Part shown: piece by piece, positions 20,331-29,848 of the stretch
Layout: the number at the start of each line of letters is the position of its first letter
How positions within the stretch are numbered: the first letter of the stretch is position 1
Assembly: GCA_002402175.1 (NCBI GenBank)
Contig: NVVJ01000002.1
Location: 60,899-124,898, forward strand
Direction: 5' to 3'
Length of the DNA stretch: 64,000 nt
Source of the DNA: SAR86 cluster bacterium
GTDB taxonomy: Bacteria; Pseudomonadota; Gammaproteobacteria; Pseudomonadales; Pseudohongiellaceae
Position numbers and translations under genes: made by a program
The notes under the pieces: generated by a model
The model's database searches: none
What the model saw: the letters and a program-made list of their open reading frames with translations, nothing else
What the model was told of the DNA's origin: nothing

Positions 20331-20504
20331 GAATAACTCAGAAAAATACCTATATATTACGGGTATGGGTGAATCGAAATCGGACTAATAATTAAAATAT
20401 TAGCATTATCTTTATGGTTTTAATGAAGCTAAATCCGCGTTTTATTTTACTGGTTCGAGCTATGGAAAGTTTAGCTGATTTGATGATGCAATAACACTAC
20501 AATT

Positions 20505-20518
20505 CCAGTCGCGACTGG
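20505..20518. promoter_or_regulatory. Perfect 14-bp palindrome, possible operator
   Basis: CCAGTCGCGACTGG is a perfect palindrome in the 280-base gap between the divergent smc and beta-barrel genes. A TATAAT box at 20568-20573, about 50 bases downstream, could be the -10 of the plus-strand gene, though no good -35 is seen at the right distance. An operator for a dimeric regulator is one reading; no regulator gene is next to it. I see nothing else in this gap. Confidence 0.35.
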
Positions 20519-20612
20519 GAAATATCTGAATATGGAAAGTCGCTCTCTACTGACGGACTAATACCGGTATAATAACTTCGGCAACTATTGGGTTAACCGC
20601 AGACGTCAACAG

Positions 20613-21800
20613 ATGCTTGCAAAGACCATCAACTATAAATCTCGTCTAACCGCATTCCTCAACAGGCACAAATTGGCAATGACATCAAAACTACTTAGCT
20701 CTCTATTAACCAGTGTTTGCGCTTCGATGTTAGTTCTGCCCGTGCATGGAATTGCCGACACCCCACTTGGCTGGATAAACAGTTCCAACTCTTCGGCCTA
20801 CACCATTGGCGCAGGAGAACTGGAAATCAGCCTCGGTGGTTTGGCGGTTAATAGTACGATTGACTTCCTTAATATTAGAGACGATCTGATTGCAAACAAT
20901 CGAGCTTTAGAGGGTGACAGCGGTGATTTTTCCGGCAAAAAGTTTGAGCTACATTACGGCATCACCGAGTCACTGGCGGTGTTTTACAAACAACAACAAC
21001 ATAGCCTAACTATTGACCTTGGTGAGATAGCCTCAGTCTCGTTGGTAGATATAGACAACTCACTCGATACTACCCAGCAATCGGCCGGCTTTAAGTGGAC
21101 TTTTTTTGAGGCAAACATTTTAAACCCCGACAATCGCCGCTCCGCCGCGTCACTGGAGCTGTCTGTTTATTCAAACAAGAGTAATGATTTCGATGTGATG
21201 ATCGATGAATTACGATTTGACAATTTGCAGATATTTTTTACAAACCCTCAAACATTCTCTGTGTCTGAGCTTGAAGATGAAGGCTGGAAAGCTCGATTTG
21301 TTTACTCTTTCGAGATGAGTCAAATAGGGATTGCAAGCGCCTGGGTCGGCTATGGCGAGAGCAAAGCTACATCGGCAACCACTTCAGACCTGACCAATGC
21401 CGCCTTGAAGAGGTTTTTCAAACAAAGTTTTAAAGTTGAAGAATCTTACGCCTACTTGGGCGCCAGTATGATGATCCAAATAAAACCTCGAATTCCACTC
21501 AACATTAGTTACGAATATATAAATATCTCTAATTCAGTATTCGACAGGTTTCCAGCAACACCACCAGCTCAGCTACCAGGTTTTCTAAGCGCCTCGTCGC
21601 AATCTGGTGAAAGTGGCAACCATACGCTTAAGGCACGAATATCTTATTGGCTTAGCCCGCAATTCAATATAAGCCTAACGGGCAATTTATACTCAAACCA
21701 GTTTTTAGGCGTGCTGCCTCATTATAACAACCCCCTTAGCGGGTCATTTTCGAGCATACCTTACGGATTTGCAGGAATCGAGCTAGGGTATAAGTTCTGA
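20613..21800 (+). CDS. Predicted outer-membrane beta-barrel protein, unknown function
   Basis: A 395-residue protein with an N-terminal signal sequence and a C-terminus ending in phenylalanine after an amphipathic strand (GIELGYKF), the usual ending of Gram-negative outer-membrane barrels. The body has many alternating strands and no cysteine-rich or enzyme motifs. An ATG at 20679 gives the tidier signal peptide (SKLLSSLLTSVCASMLVLP, cleavage near HGIA), while the ATG at 20613 adds 22 basic residues; the true start is uncertain and neither has a strong ribosome binding site. It stands alone, divergent from smc. No family is recognised. Its substrate, if it is a channel, cannot be inferred. 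Confidence 0.65.
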   Translation: MLAKTINYKSRLTAFLNRHKLAMTSKLLSSLLTSVCASMLVLPVHGIADTPLGWINSSNSSAYTIGAGELEISLGGLAVNSTIDFLNIRDDLIANNRALEGDSGDFSGKKFELHYGITESLAVFYKQQQHSLTIDLGEIASVSLVDIDNSLDTTQQSAGFKWTFFEANILNPDNRRSAASLELSVYSNKSNDFDVMIDELRFDNLQIFFTNPQTFSVSELEDEGWKARFVYSFEMSQIGIASAWVGYGESKATSATTSDLTNAALKRFFKQSFKVEESYAYLGASMMIQIKPRIPLNISYEYINISNSVFDRFPATPPAQLPGFLSASSQSGESGNHTLKARISYWLSPQFNISLTGNLYSNQFLGVLPHYNNPLSGSFSSIPYGFAGIELGYKF

Positions 21801-22181
21801 AGGGTTGTCGTCGAGGGCGTTTTAATGTTTCTTTTTTGGCTTTATTCACATACCGATGCAGACAATTCTAACTCAGGTATACCATTAAATTTTGTTGCTA
21901 AATCTGCCTAAACCACAACTCAGAGTTTGGATTCGGCTCTGCCCCGTATAAAACCATGAATTTAAGCATTAATTACTTAAAAATTTAGCCTAGACATGAT
22001 AGTTTTACGTTATTAGATCAATAGTTTACCGGTTGCATGCCACTACGAACATATTTTCAATGTTATGCCACTTTTGATGCAACAGGTAACGTTTCGAGGG
22101 TGAGCAATATCCCTTCTCAGAGCAAAGGAAATCCGACCTCAAACAGTTAGTATTGAAATACTAGTTGCTTGAGTCAGTACC
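21801..22181. other. 381-base intergenic gap, no gene seen
   Basis: The gap between the barrel protein and wecA, both on the plus strand. It is AT-rich, and I find no open frame with a good ribosome binding site, no tRNA and no clear terminator hairpin. It probably carries the wecA promoter and leader. Confidence 0.4.
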
Positions 22182-23204
22182 ATGAATCAGATTTACCTTC
22201 TAAGTTCCTTCTTCGTAACTGGATTAGCCCTGTTCGCGCTCAAGCCAGTTGCAGTAAAAGTGGGATTAGTCGATCATCCAGGCGGAAGAAAAACTCACTC
22301 CGCTGCGACCCCATTAATTGGTGGCTTAGGTATATTCCTGGGTATATTTTGTGTTTCCGCTCTGACGCCCGGATTACTTGCTGAATACGCCTCTCTTTTA
22401 AGTCTGTCGGCACTTGTGCTTTTTATGGGCACAGTTGATGACGCAAAAGAACTAACTCCATTTATCAGAATGACAGGCCATTCCCTGGTTGCACTGGCCA
22501 TGGCTGTTGTTGCTGGTTTGCAGCTAACTTCGCTAGGAAATTTGCTCTACTTTGGAGACATTAATCTCGGGCTTCTATCTATTCCCGTGACTATTTTTGC
22601 CACGGTAGGTGTTATCAACGCTATTAATATGTCCGACGGCATTGATGGACTATCTGGTGGACTTGTCATAGTGGCGCTGGGCTTTATTGGCCTGCTGGCT
22701 TTTGCTAACGGGCATGTAGGAACTGCCAGCTTCATCATAGTAATGATCTGCTCCATCATGGCTTTTCTAAGTTTGAATTTTCGTCGTCCATGGAAGAAAA
22801 AAGCGCTAATTTATTTGGGAGATGCAGGCAGCACTATGCTTGGCTTCATATTAGCGTGGCTGGTAATCGAGTCTACACAAGGTGATAACCCAAGCTTTGC
22901 GCCCGTTTACGCGCTCTGGTTCCTGGCGGTGCCATTGTTCGATACCGTTAACTTATTAATTAAAAGACCTATGCAAGGAATATCACCAGTTAAACCTGGT
23001 ACCGATCACTTGCACCACAACTTGTTGAGTAGAGGGTATTCGGTTGAACAGGTGGTGATGATGCTTGTTGGTGTTTCTATAACAATGGGCTCAATAGGCC
23101 TTCTGGGCTACTCTATGGGCGCCAGTGACTCCTCTATGTTTCAGCTTTTTGTTGCCTTGTTTGTTCTCTACTTTGTGTTTTCTGATCACATTAAAGCCAA
23201 ATAA
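22182..23204 (+). CDS. wecA: Undecaprenyl-phosphate GlcNAc-1-phosphate transferase (WecA type)
   Basis: A polytopic inner-membrane enzyme of the MraY/WecA superfamily, 340 residues, about eleven membrane segments. It moves a sugar-1-phosphate from a UDP-sugar to undecaprenyl phosphate, the first step of many O-antigen, enterobacterial-antigen-like or exopolysaccharide pathways. Catalytic loops are visible: DHPGGRKTHS with the substrate basic residues near the start, NMSDGIDGLSGG, YLGDAGSTMLGF, and the WecA-type HLHHNLLSRG motif near residue 270. The HxHH motif favours WecA over MraY. It stands alone, with no other sugar genes around it; a second member of the same superfamily is at 37.2 kb. 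Confidence 0.87.
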   Translation: MNQIYLLSSFFVTGLALFALKPVAVKVGLVDHPGGRKTHSAATPLIGGLGIFLGIFCVSALTPGLLAEYASLLSLSALVLFMGTVDDAKELTPFIRMTGHSLVALAMAVVAGLQLTSLGNLLYFGDINLGLLSIPVTIFATVGVINAINMSDGIDGLSGGLVIVALGFIGLLAFANGHVGTASFIIVMICSIMAFLSLNFRRPWKKKALIYLGDAGSTMLGFILAWLVIESTQGDNPSFAPVYALWFLAVPLFDTVNLLIKRPMQGISPVKPGTDHLHHNLLSRGYSVEQVVMMLVGVSITMGSIGLLGYSMGASDSSMFQLFVALFVLYFVFSDHIKAK

Positions 23205-23374
23205 AGCGTAGTCCTTATCGTTAGTTGCTACCCTACCTACTACTTCCCTTTGCCACTCTACCCCTGTCCGTTTTCACCTTGAACTTTACATAAACTCAGG
23301 CTCTATTCTGAATTTGGTAAACCATATTCCAATTATCGCGTTGTATAACGTATAAGCCGAAAATTGGAGTTAGT

Positions 23375-23755
23375 ATGAAAAACCTGTATCGAATAAGCAT
23401 AACCATGTTATTTCTAACGCTATACAACTGCGCCAGCATTGAAGAATTAACTGGAAACAGACCTATTATTGACACCCAAGGCATCAACATCAGCCAGTAC
23501 AATAGCGACTTGCTGCAATGCCAGGCCTACGCAGACGAAGTTCAGCTTACTCAAAAGGCCACTTCAGGCGCCATATCGGGCGCCGCAGTCGGAGCGGTGT
23601 TTGGCGCCGTGTTGGGTAATAGCAATACCGCAAAACGCGGCGCGGGTGTTGGCGCAGTGGGAGGCGGAGCAAAAGGTGTCAGCGAAGGTTTTCGTGAACG
23701 CGACTTAGTGATAAAACGCTGCTTGAGCGGACGCGGGTATCGAGTTTTAAATTAA
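23375..23755 (+). CDS. Glycine-zipper lipoprotein
   Basis: A small envelope protein of 126 residues. The signal peptide ends at a lipobox with the modified cysteine at residue 19 (LTLYNC). The second half has a glycine-zipper segment (GAISGAAVGAVFGAVLG, then GAGVGAVGGGAKG) that could insert into or pack against a membrane. Two further cysteines (about 47 and 116) might form a disulfide. GGAG-type ribosome binding is seen: GGAG six bases before the ATG. Related glycine-zipper lipoproteins are common in marine gammaproteobacteria, with no settled function. Confidence 0.75.
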   Translation: MKNLYRISITMLFLTLYNCASIEELTGNRPIIDTQGINISQYNSDLLQCQAYADEVQLTQKATSGAISGAAVGAVFGAVLGNSNTAKRGAGVGAVGGGAKGVSEGFRERDLVIKRCLSGRGYRVLN

Positions 23756-24026
23756 GAGCTGCTAGCTAATCGCTGTCCAGCACTTTGAGTGAATGCCCGG
23801 AATAGATTCAAGGTTCCGACATCGTATCTATTGTACTTTCTATCATCTCATCACTTGGTTTACCTGCGTAAACCTGCTGTAAATTTCTTGTTAACTGGCA
23901 TGTCTTCAAATTGCGTCTATATTAATACTCAGCAAGGAAAGCTATGGCGAGTTACAGGGACGTACTCTCGCAAAATAAATCATAATAATAAATTCGCTTT
24001 GTGCAGAAGAGTTGGAGATTCAGGAA

Positions 24027-24215
24027 ATGCTGACACTAGATTTACCAAACGAAATAGAAAAACGCTTACTGGTACTCGCCATGCATACTGGTCGCACTGT
24101 CCAGTTTTGCGCCAGAGAAGCAATTCTGGACTATATAGACGAGATTGAAGAGAGATATCTTGCTATCGATCGTATTAGGGAAAATGGTGCTGATGAACCG
24201 TACGATTTGCCGTGA
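24027..24215 (+). CDS. Ribbon-helix-helix protein, RelB-like antitoxin without a toxin
   Basis: A 62-residue DNA-binding protein of the ribbon-helix-helix class. The pattern MLTLDLPNEIEKRLLVLA, then TGRTVQFCAREAILDYIDEIEERYLA, matches the RelB/StbD-type antitoxins that repress their own operon and bind a RelE/ParE-like toxin through the C-terminus. The ATG at 24027 is chosen because GGAG lies nine bases upstream; an in-frame TTG at 24012 is an alternative. No toxin follows: only 30 bases separate it from tRNA-Pro on the other strand. A 13-codon ORF (23944-23985) with its own AAGGA site lies just upstream. It may be a lone regulator or the remnant of a toxin-antitoxin pair. Confidence 0.68.
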   Translation: MLTLDLPNEIEKRLLVLAMHTGRTVQFCAREAILDYIDEIEERYLAIDRIRENGADEPYDLP

Positions 24216-24245
24216 ACCTTAGTATGGTAGGCAGGCGTAGGATAT

Positions 24246-24325
<80 letters not shown>

Positions 24326-24353
24326 AATTCTTTTGTAAATAGAGGGCGGTCAA

Positions 24354-24707
24354 TTACAGCCGCGCGATGACACTCTCCAAATCTTTAACTAAAGATTTGA
24401 TCTCACTAGCATTAACATTAGTTTTGGCGACTTCGTCAGGATTGTCGCTCATTTTTTGTCTGGCGCCACCGATGGTATAGCCCTGCTCATACAGAAGGCT
24501 CTTTATTTGCCTTATCAAGATAACATCCTGACGCTGGTAATAACGACGGTTTCCGCGGCGTTTAACCGGCTTCAATTGAGGAAACTCAGCTTCCCAATAG
24601 CGTAAAACATGTGGCTTTACGGCACAAAGCTCGCCGACTTCACCGATAGTGAAATAACGTTTAGGGGGAATTGGAGGTAATTCGTCGTTATTCTTCGGTT
24701 CCAGCAT
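24354..24707 (-). CDS. MerR family transcriptional regulator
   Basis: A 117-residue MerR-type DNA-binding protein. The helix-turn-helix and wing are seen in [20 protein letters not shown] and [20 protein letters not shown]. The dimerisation helix after it is short, and there are no metal-binding cysteines at the C-terminus, so it is not a classical metal sensor. Its start overlaps the end of ihfA by 20 bases. A MerR gene between ihfA and tRNA-Pro is a conserved arrangement in gammaproteobacteria, but its target and effector are not known. Confidence 0.88.
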   Translation of the reverse strand: MLEPKNNDELPPIPPKRYFTIGEVGELCAVKPHVLRYWEAEFPQLKPVKRRGNRRYYQRQDVILIRQIKSLLYEQGYTIGGARQKMSDNPDEVAKTNVNASEIKSLVKDLESVIARL

Positions 24708-24996
24708 AGCCTTCTACTCTTGCTTTTAGCTTTTGTCCTGGCCTGAAAGTTACTACGCGCCTGGCCTTAATGGGTATTTCTTCGCCGGTTTTTGGATTTC
24801 TTCCGGGCCGCTGCTTCTTGTCTCTGAGATCAAAATTACCGTAACCAGACAATTTTACTTGTTCATTTCTTTCTAGGGAAAGACGGATTTCTTCAAAAAA
24901 CTGTTCTACTACTTCCTTGGCCTCACGCTTGTTCAGGCCCAGTTCTTCAAAAAGACGTTCAGCCATGTCGGCTTTAGTTAGTGCACCGTCCTCCAT
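24688..24996 (-). CDS. ihfA: Integration host factor subunit alpha
   Basis: A 102-residue HU/IHF-fold protein. The IHF-alpha marks are [20 protein letters not shown] at the N-terminus and the DNA-contacting arm with [17 protein letters not shown]. With IhfB (encoded at 41.2 kb) it forms the heterodimer that bends DNA sharply at specific sites, acting in transcription, replication and recombination. The gene lies 18 bases after pheT, as in E. coli and Pseudomonas, so it should be carried on the pheST transcript. Confidence 0.96.
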   Translation of the reverse strand: MEDGALTKADMAERLFEELGLNKREAKEVVEQFFEEIRLSLERNEQVKLSGYGNFDLRDKKQRPGRNPKTGEEIPIKARRVVTFRPGQKLKARVEGYAGTEE

Positions 24997-25014
24997 ATCT
25001 AAATCCCCAGCTAA

Positions 25015-27405
25015 TTACCGTAAATTTGCATTAAATTTATCTTGTAGCCCGTTGACACAACTACTAATTATTGCATTTATATCATCGTCGCTAAGAGTGC
25101 GGGAAGGATGTTGCCACGTCAAGCCCAAAGCGATACTTTTTTTGTCTTTTGCGACCGCATCTCCTTGATAAACATCAAATATTCGTAAGTCAGTTAGATA
25201 GTTCCCGGCATTTTCACGGACATTACTCAATATGTCCGATGCACAGATATCTCGATCTAACAATATGGCTAAATCTCTGTTCACTTCAGGGAATTTTGAC
25301 AAGGGCTTAATGGAGGGCAGCAACTTGGGCTTTATTGCCTCAAGGTTAAGCTCAAATAGCATGGTGTTTGCTGTTATACCCAGCTTTCGTTGAATGCCAG
25401 GGTGTAACGCACCGATATGACCGACTGTCTCCCCGTTTTTCTCTAACCTTGCACACTGCCCGCTGTGAAAACAGCCATAAGTTGCAGGAATAAAGCGATA
25501 AGAAGACAGTTCAATGCCCAGGGAGAGTAGCAATTCAACATCGCCCTTTACATCATAAAAATCACATAGTTCTTTGTTATTGTTCCAGTTAACTGGGTAT
25601 TTTAAGCCGGATATTAAACCCGAAATCATCGACGTTTGCTGAATTTTCTCACCAACTTTGCGAAATACCAATCCGCTTTCAAACAAACGGATTCGTTCCT
25701 GTTGCCTGTTTTCGTTGTATTTTTCGGTGCTTAGCAGGCCTGGCAGAATGCTACTACGCATTACTGACATCTCTGCAGAGATAGGGTTTTGCAGGCTGAT
25801 ATGCTCTTCCTCCGGGCCTGGACATACAGTACTGGCCAGCTCGGGGTCTATAAAGCTATAAGTAACCACCTCCTGATATCCCAGCGCGACCAGCTGTCGA
25901 CGTATGTCGCTCATACTAGCCATTCTCTCTGGGGTGGATTTTAAATTCTGCCGACTTAAGCCGCCTGTTTTGGGAAGTTTGTTATAGCCGACAATCCTGG
26001 CCAGTTCTTCTATTAAGTCCGCCTCAATACTCACATCAAAACGGAATGAAGGCACGCTTACGGTAAGAGAGTTTTCAGTTTCATCGGCAAGTTGAAAGCC
26101 GAGCCGTTGAAGAATATCCAGAATCTCTGTTTTTTCAATATCTATACCCAACAGGCTGCTAACAGAGCTGTATTTTAGTGTTACCTGAATAGCCTGGGGT
26201 AAGTCTCCAATAGCTTCTGTTATGGGGCCAGCGTCACCACCTACAATCTCAAGCAGTAGCTGGGTACCTCGCTCGATAGCACGCCTTTGCAACTGGTAAT
26301 CTACACCGCGCTCGTAGCGATGCGATGCATCAGTATGCATGCCATAGCCTCTGGCTTTACCTGCAATAGCCAATGGAGAAAAGAATGCACACTCCAGGAA
26401 TACATCTCGAGTCTGGTCAGTAACAGATGTTTCCAGCCCGCCCATTACTCCTGCCATGGCCACCGCTTTTTTCGCATCGGCAATCACTAAGGTGTCAGGG
26501 GTCAGCTCAACCTCTTTTCCATCGAGCAATGTGAGTTTTTCGCTCTTGTTAGCCAATCTAACTTCAATGCCTTTATCTAACTTTGACAAATCGAAGGCGT
26601 GCATTGGCTGACCTAGCTCTAGAAGAACAAAGTTAGTAACATCTACAATAGGGTCGATACTGCGCAAGCCACAGCGGCGTAACTTTTCCTGCATCCAAAA
26701 TGGAGATTCAGAATTGAGGTTTATGTTCCGGATCACACGTCCTAAATAACGAGGACATTTGTCTTTGGCATTTATTTGAACGGGAAACTCATCGGGAATC
26801 GATGGAGTGCAGTCTTGTTGCTCAGGGTAATTAACATTTTCACGAGAAATCACCCCTATCTCTCTAGCCAGTCCTATCATTCCAAGACAGTCGCCTCTGT
26901 TAGGCGTCAAATCTAATTCTATGCTGGTATCTTCAAGGTTCAAGTAATCTCGAATATCTGCACCTACCGGTGCGTCTTGGGCTAACTCAAACAAACCATC
27001 GGAGTTTTCAGACAAGCCGAGCTCTTCACCCGAACAAAGCATTCCATTGGATTCGATTCCTCGAATTTTGGCTTTCTTTATTTTGAATGGTTTATCTTCA
27101 CCATTCGCCTGAATTACAGCACCAAGTTTAGCAAACGGAGTCTTTAAGCCGGCACGAACATTTGGTGCGCCACAAACTACTTGATAAATATCTTTGCCGT
27201 CACTTACTTTACATAAATGTAATTTATCAGCATCTGGATGCGCCTCAACAGCCTCAACAAGACCAACAACGATTCCCGAAAATTTACGCGCAACCGAACT
27301 CGAACCGTCAACTTCCAGGCCGGCCATAGTAAGTTCATCGATCAGTTGCTGAGTATCGAGTTTTGGGTTTACCCACTCTCGAAGCCAATGCTCACTAAAT
27401 ATCAT
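25015..27405 (-). CDS. pheT: Phenylalanyl-tRNA synthetase beta subunit
   Basis: The 796-residue beta chain of the (alpha-beta)2 enzyme that charges tRNA-Phe. Domains are in the usual order: N-terminal EMAP/OB tRNA-binding domain (about 40-150, with LHLCKVS), B3/B4 editing domain (about 210-385), B5 domain, the catalytic-like core, and the C-terminal anticodon-recognition domain with FPEVNRDLAILLDRD. Length is normal (E. coli 795). It follows pheS after 94 bases and precedes ihfA. Confidence 0.97.
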   Translation of the reverse strand: MIFSEHWLREWVNPKLDTQQLIDELTMAGLEVDGSSSVARKFSGIVVGLVEAVEAHPDADKLHLCKVSDGKDIYQVVCGAPNVRAGLKTPFAKLGAVIQANGEDKPFKIKKAKIRGIESNGMLCSGEELGLSENSDGLFELAQDAPVGADIRDYLNLEDTSIELDLTPNRGDCLGMIGLAREIGVISRENVNYPEQQDCTPSIPDEFPVQINAKDKCPRYLGRVIRNINLNSESPFWMQEKLRRCGLRSIDPIVDVTNFVLLELGQPMHAFDLSKLDKGIEVRLANKSEKLTLLDGKEVELTPDTLVIADAKKAVAMAGVMGGLETSVTDQTRDVFLECAFFSPLAIAGKARGYGMHTDASHRYERGVDYQLQRRAIERGTQLLLEIVGGDAGPITEAIGDLPQAIQVTLKYSSVSSLLGIDIEKTEILDILQRLGFQLADETENSLTVSVPSFRFDVSIEADLIEELARIVGYNKLPKTGGLSRQNLKSTPERMASMSDIRRQLVALGYQEVVTYSFIDPELASTVCPGPEEEHISLQNPISAEMSVMRSSILPGLLSTEKYNENRQQERIRLFESGLVFRKVGEKIQQTSMISGLISGLKYPVNWNNNKELCDFYDVKGDVELLLSLGIELSSYRFIPATYGCFHSGQCARLEKNGETVGHIGALHPGIQRKLGITANTMLFELNLEAIKPKLLPSIKPLSKFPEVNRDLAILLDRDICASDILSNVRENAGNYLTDLRIFDVYQGDAVAKDKKSIALGLTWQHPSRTLSDDDINAIISSCVNGLQDKFNANLR

Positions 27406-27499
27406 ATTATTGGTCTATTTATTGGTCTATGTGAAGCTTTCTATAAATTATTCTTGCCGGGTTTTTTCTAAGTTCTTAACAAGCTACGCCAATTAAACG

Positions 27500-28519
<1,020 letters not shown>

Positions 28520-28538
28520 CTATTCCCGCGAGGAAAGT

Positions 28539-28898
28539 TTACGCTGCGAGGCTAGCTTTCGCCTGATTTAAAACCGCAGCAAAGGCTGGTTTATCACGAA
28601 CGGCTAAATCAGCTAGAACTCTACGGTCTATTTCAATGTTCGCTTTTTTCAATCCAGCAATTAACTGGCTGTAGCTCATGCCATTTTCGCGAGCTTGCGC
28701 ATTAATACGTGTAATCCACAGCGCACGAAATACCCTTTTCTTAACCCTGCGGTCACGATAGGCATATTGGCCTGCTTTTGTTACTGCCTGAACAGCAACT
28801 CTGTATATTCGGCTTCTAGCACCGTAATAACCTTTCGCTTTCTTTAATACTTTCTTGTGACGTCTATTTGCAACGACACCTCGTTTTACTCGAGCCAT
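28539..28898 (-). CDS. rplT: 50S ribosomal protein L20
   Basis: The 119-residue L20 protein, rich in Lys and Arg. It starts [20 protein letters not shown] and has the conserved core [13 protein letters not shown]. It binds 23S rRNA early in 50S assembly and is a translational repressor of rpmI-rplT in E. coli, by binding the mRNA near the start of rpmI. A strong AGGAG site lies ahead of the ATG. It is 26 bases after rpmI. Confidence 0.98.
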   Translation of the reverse strand: MARVKRGVVANRRHKKVLKKAKGYYGARSRIYRVAVQAVTKAGQYAYRDRRVKKRVFRALWITRINAQARENGMSYSQLIAGLKKANIEIDRRVLADLAVRDKPAFAAVLNQAKASLAA

Positions 28899-28924
28899 GT
28901 TCTTTCTCCTAAACTAATAAATGA

Positions 28925-29119
28925 TTAAATTTTACGCAGCATACGTTTAACAGCGGGCAAATCGGCAGGATGAACTGCGCTAGTACCACGAAGCTGTCGC
29001 TTACGCTTAGTTGTCATTTTGGTTAGGATATGGCTTTTATAGGCGCTTTTACGCTTAAAACCAGAAGCGGTTTTTTTGAACCGTTTCGCTGCACCACTAT
29101 GGGTCTTTAACTTACTCAT
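28925..29119 (-). CDS. rpmI: 50S ribosomal protein L35
   Basis: The 64-residue L35 protein, basic throughout. The pattern [20 protein letters not shown] and the C-terminal VKRMLRKI are typical. It belongs to the large subunit. It lies between infC and rplT in the order found across bacteria. The 128-base gap to infC holds two hairpins that may control its expression. Confidence 0.97.
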   Translation of the reverse strand: MSKLKTHSGAAKRFKKTASGFKRKSAYKSHILTKMTTKRKRQLRGTSAVHPADLPAVKRMLRKI

Positions 29120-29138
29120 TGCATGTAACTCCGCATTT

Positions 29139-29168
29139 GCATCTATTTTCTAGTTAATGAATAGATGC
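29139..29168 (-). promoter_or_regulatory. Hairpin in the rpmI leader
   Basis: A nine-base perfect stem (29139-29147 with 29160-29168) and a twelve-base loop lie just before the rpmI ribosome binding site in the infC-rpmI gap. On the mRNA it reads GCATCTATT paired with AATAGATGC. In E. coli L20 represses translation by binding structures in this region, so a related role is possible but not shown. Confidence 0.45.
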
Positions 29169-29198
29169 TTTTGATTGAATACCTAACAAGCAAAAGGT

Positions 29199-29234
29199 CA
29201 GAGCCCATTAATCCCGTAGGATCAATGGGCTCTG
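29199..29234 (-). promoter_or_regulatory. Strong hairpin between infC and rpmI
   Basis: An eleven-base perfect stem (CAGAGCCCATT with AATGGGCTCTG, 29199-29209 and 29224-29234) and a 14-base loop, about 15 bases after the infC stop on the minus strand. The bases after it are ACCTTTTGC, not a clean T run, so it could be a partial terminator or an RNA end that protects infC mRNA. The hairpin itself is certain; its function is not. Confidence 0.55.
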
Positions 29235-29247
29235 CCCCTCTATATTG

Positions 29248-29772
29248 TTAGCGCTTTTTAACCGGCGCCAGTACCATGACTATTTGCCGGCCTTCCATCT
29301 TGGGCTCCTGCTCTACGGTGCCATATTCAACAAGGTCTACTTTGATCCTGTTGACTAGCTCCATACCAAGATGTTGATGGGCCATTTCACGGCCGCGGAA
29401 TCTTAGCGATACCTTGGCCTTGTCCCCATCTTCTAGGAAACGTATCAGGTTGCGTAGTTTTACCTGATAATCTCCGATTTCCGTCCCTGGTCGAAATTTT
29501 ATTTCTTTAACCTGAGTTCGACGCTGCTTTTTCTTATTTGCAGCTTTTTCCTTCTTTAGATCGAATATGTGCTTGCCAAAATCCATGATCTTACAAACTT
29601 GTGGGTCTGCATCAGGTGCGATCAACACCAAATCAAGTTTTGCTTCGGCCGCGGCCTCTCGTGCGTCCTCTATTGACTTAATACCAAGCTGTTCTCCGCC
29701 TTCACCTACCAGGCGAACCACCTCAGCTTCAATAGATTCATTGATGATGGACTTCTTAGAACTACTTCTCAT
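29248..29772 (-). CDS. infC: Translation initiation factor IF-3
   Basis: The 174-residue IF-3 protein, which binds the 30S subunit, keeps 70S from forming and checks the start codon. Both domains are seen: the N-domain ([20 protein letters not shown]) and the C-domain ([18 protein letters not shown], then [14 protein letters not shown]). The chosen ATG at 29772 matches the usual N-terminus. Its start context is odd: an ATC codon lies in frame directly before it, and the only Shine-Dalgarno-like sequence (AAGAGG) is about 20 bases upstream. In E. coli infC starts at AUU and is self-regulated through that codon. It lies 76 bases after thrS. Confidence 0.95.
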   Translation of the reverse strand: MRSSSKKSIINESIEAEVVRLVGEGGEQLGIKSIEDAREAAAEAKLDLVLIAPDADPQVCKIMDFGKHIFDLKKEKAANKKKQRRTQVKEIKFRPGTEIGDYQVKLRNLIRFLEDGDKAKVSLRFRGREMAHQHLGMELVNRIKVDLVEYGTVEQEPKMEGRQIVMVLAPVKKR

Positions 29773-29848
29773 GATATGCGCAAATGCGTCATCCTCTTAT
29801 TCAATATCATCTTAATGCTTAACAATTCCTTATAGTGCTTTGTTGTAG

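Noticed and set aside
23789..24148. A 119-codon plus-strand frame overlapping the RHH gene
   Set aside because: It has no ribosome binding site and unusual residue use, and the RHH gene in another frame has a family match and a GGAG site.
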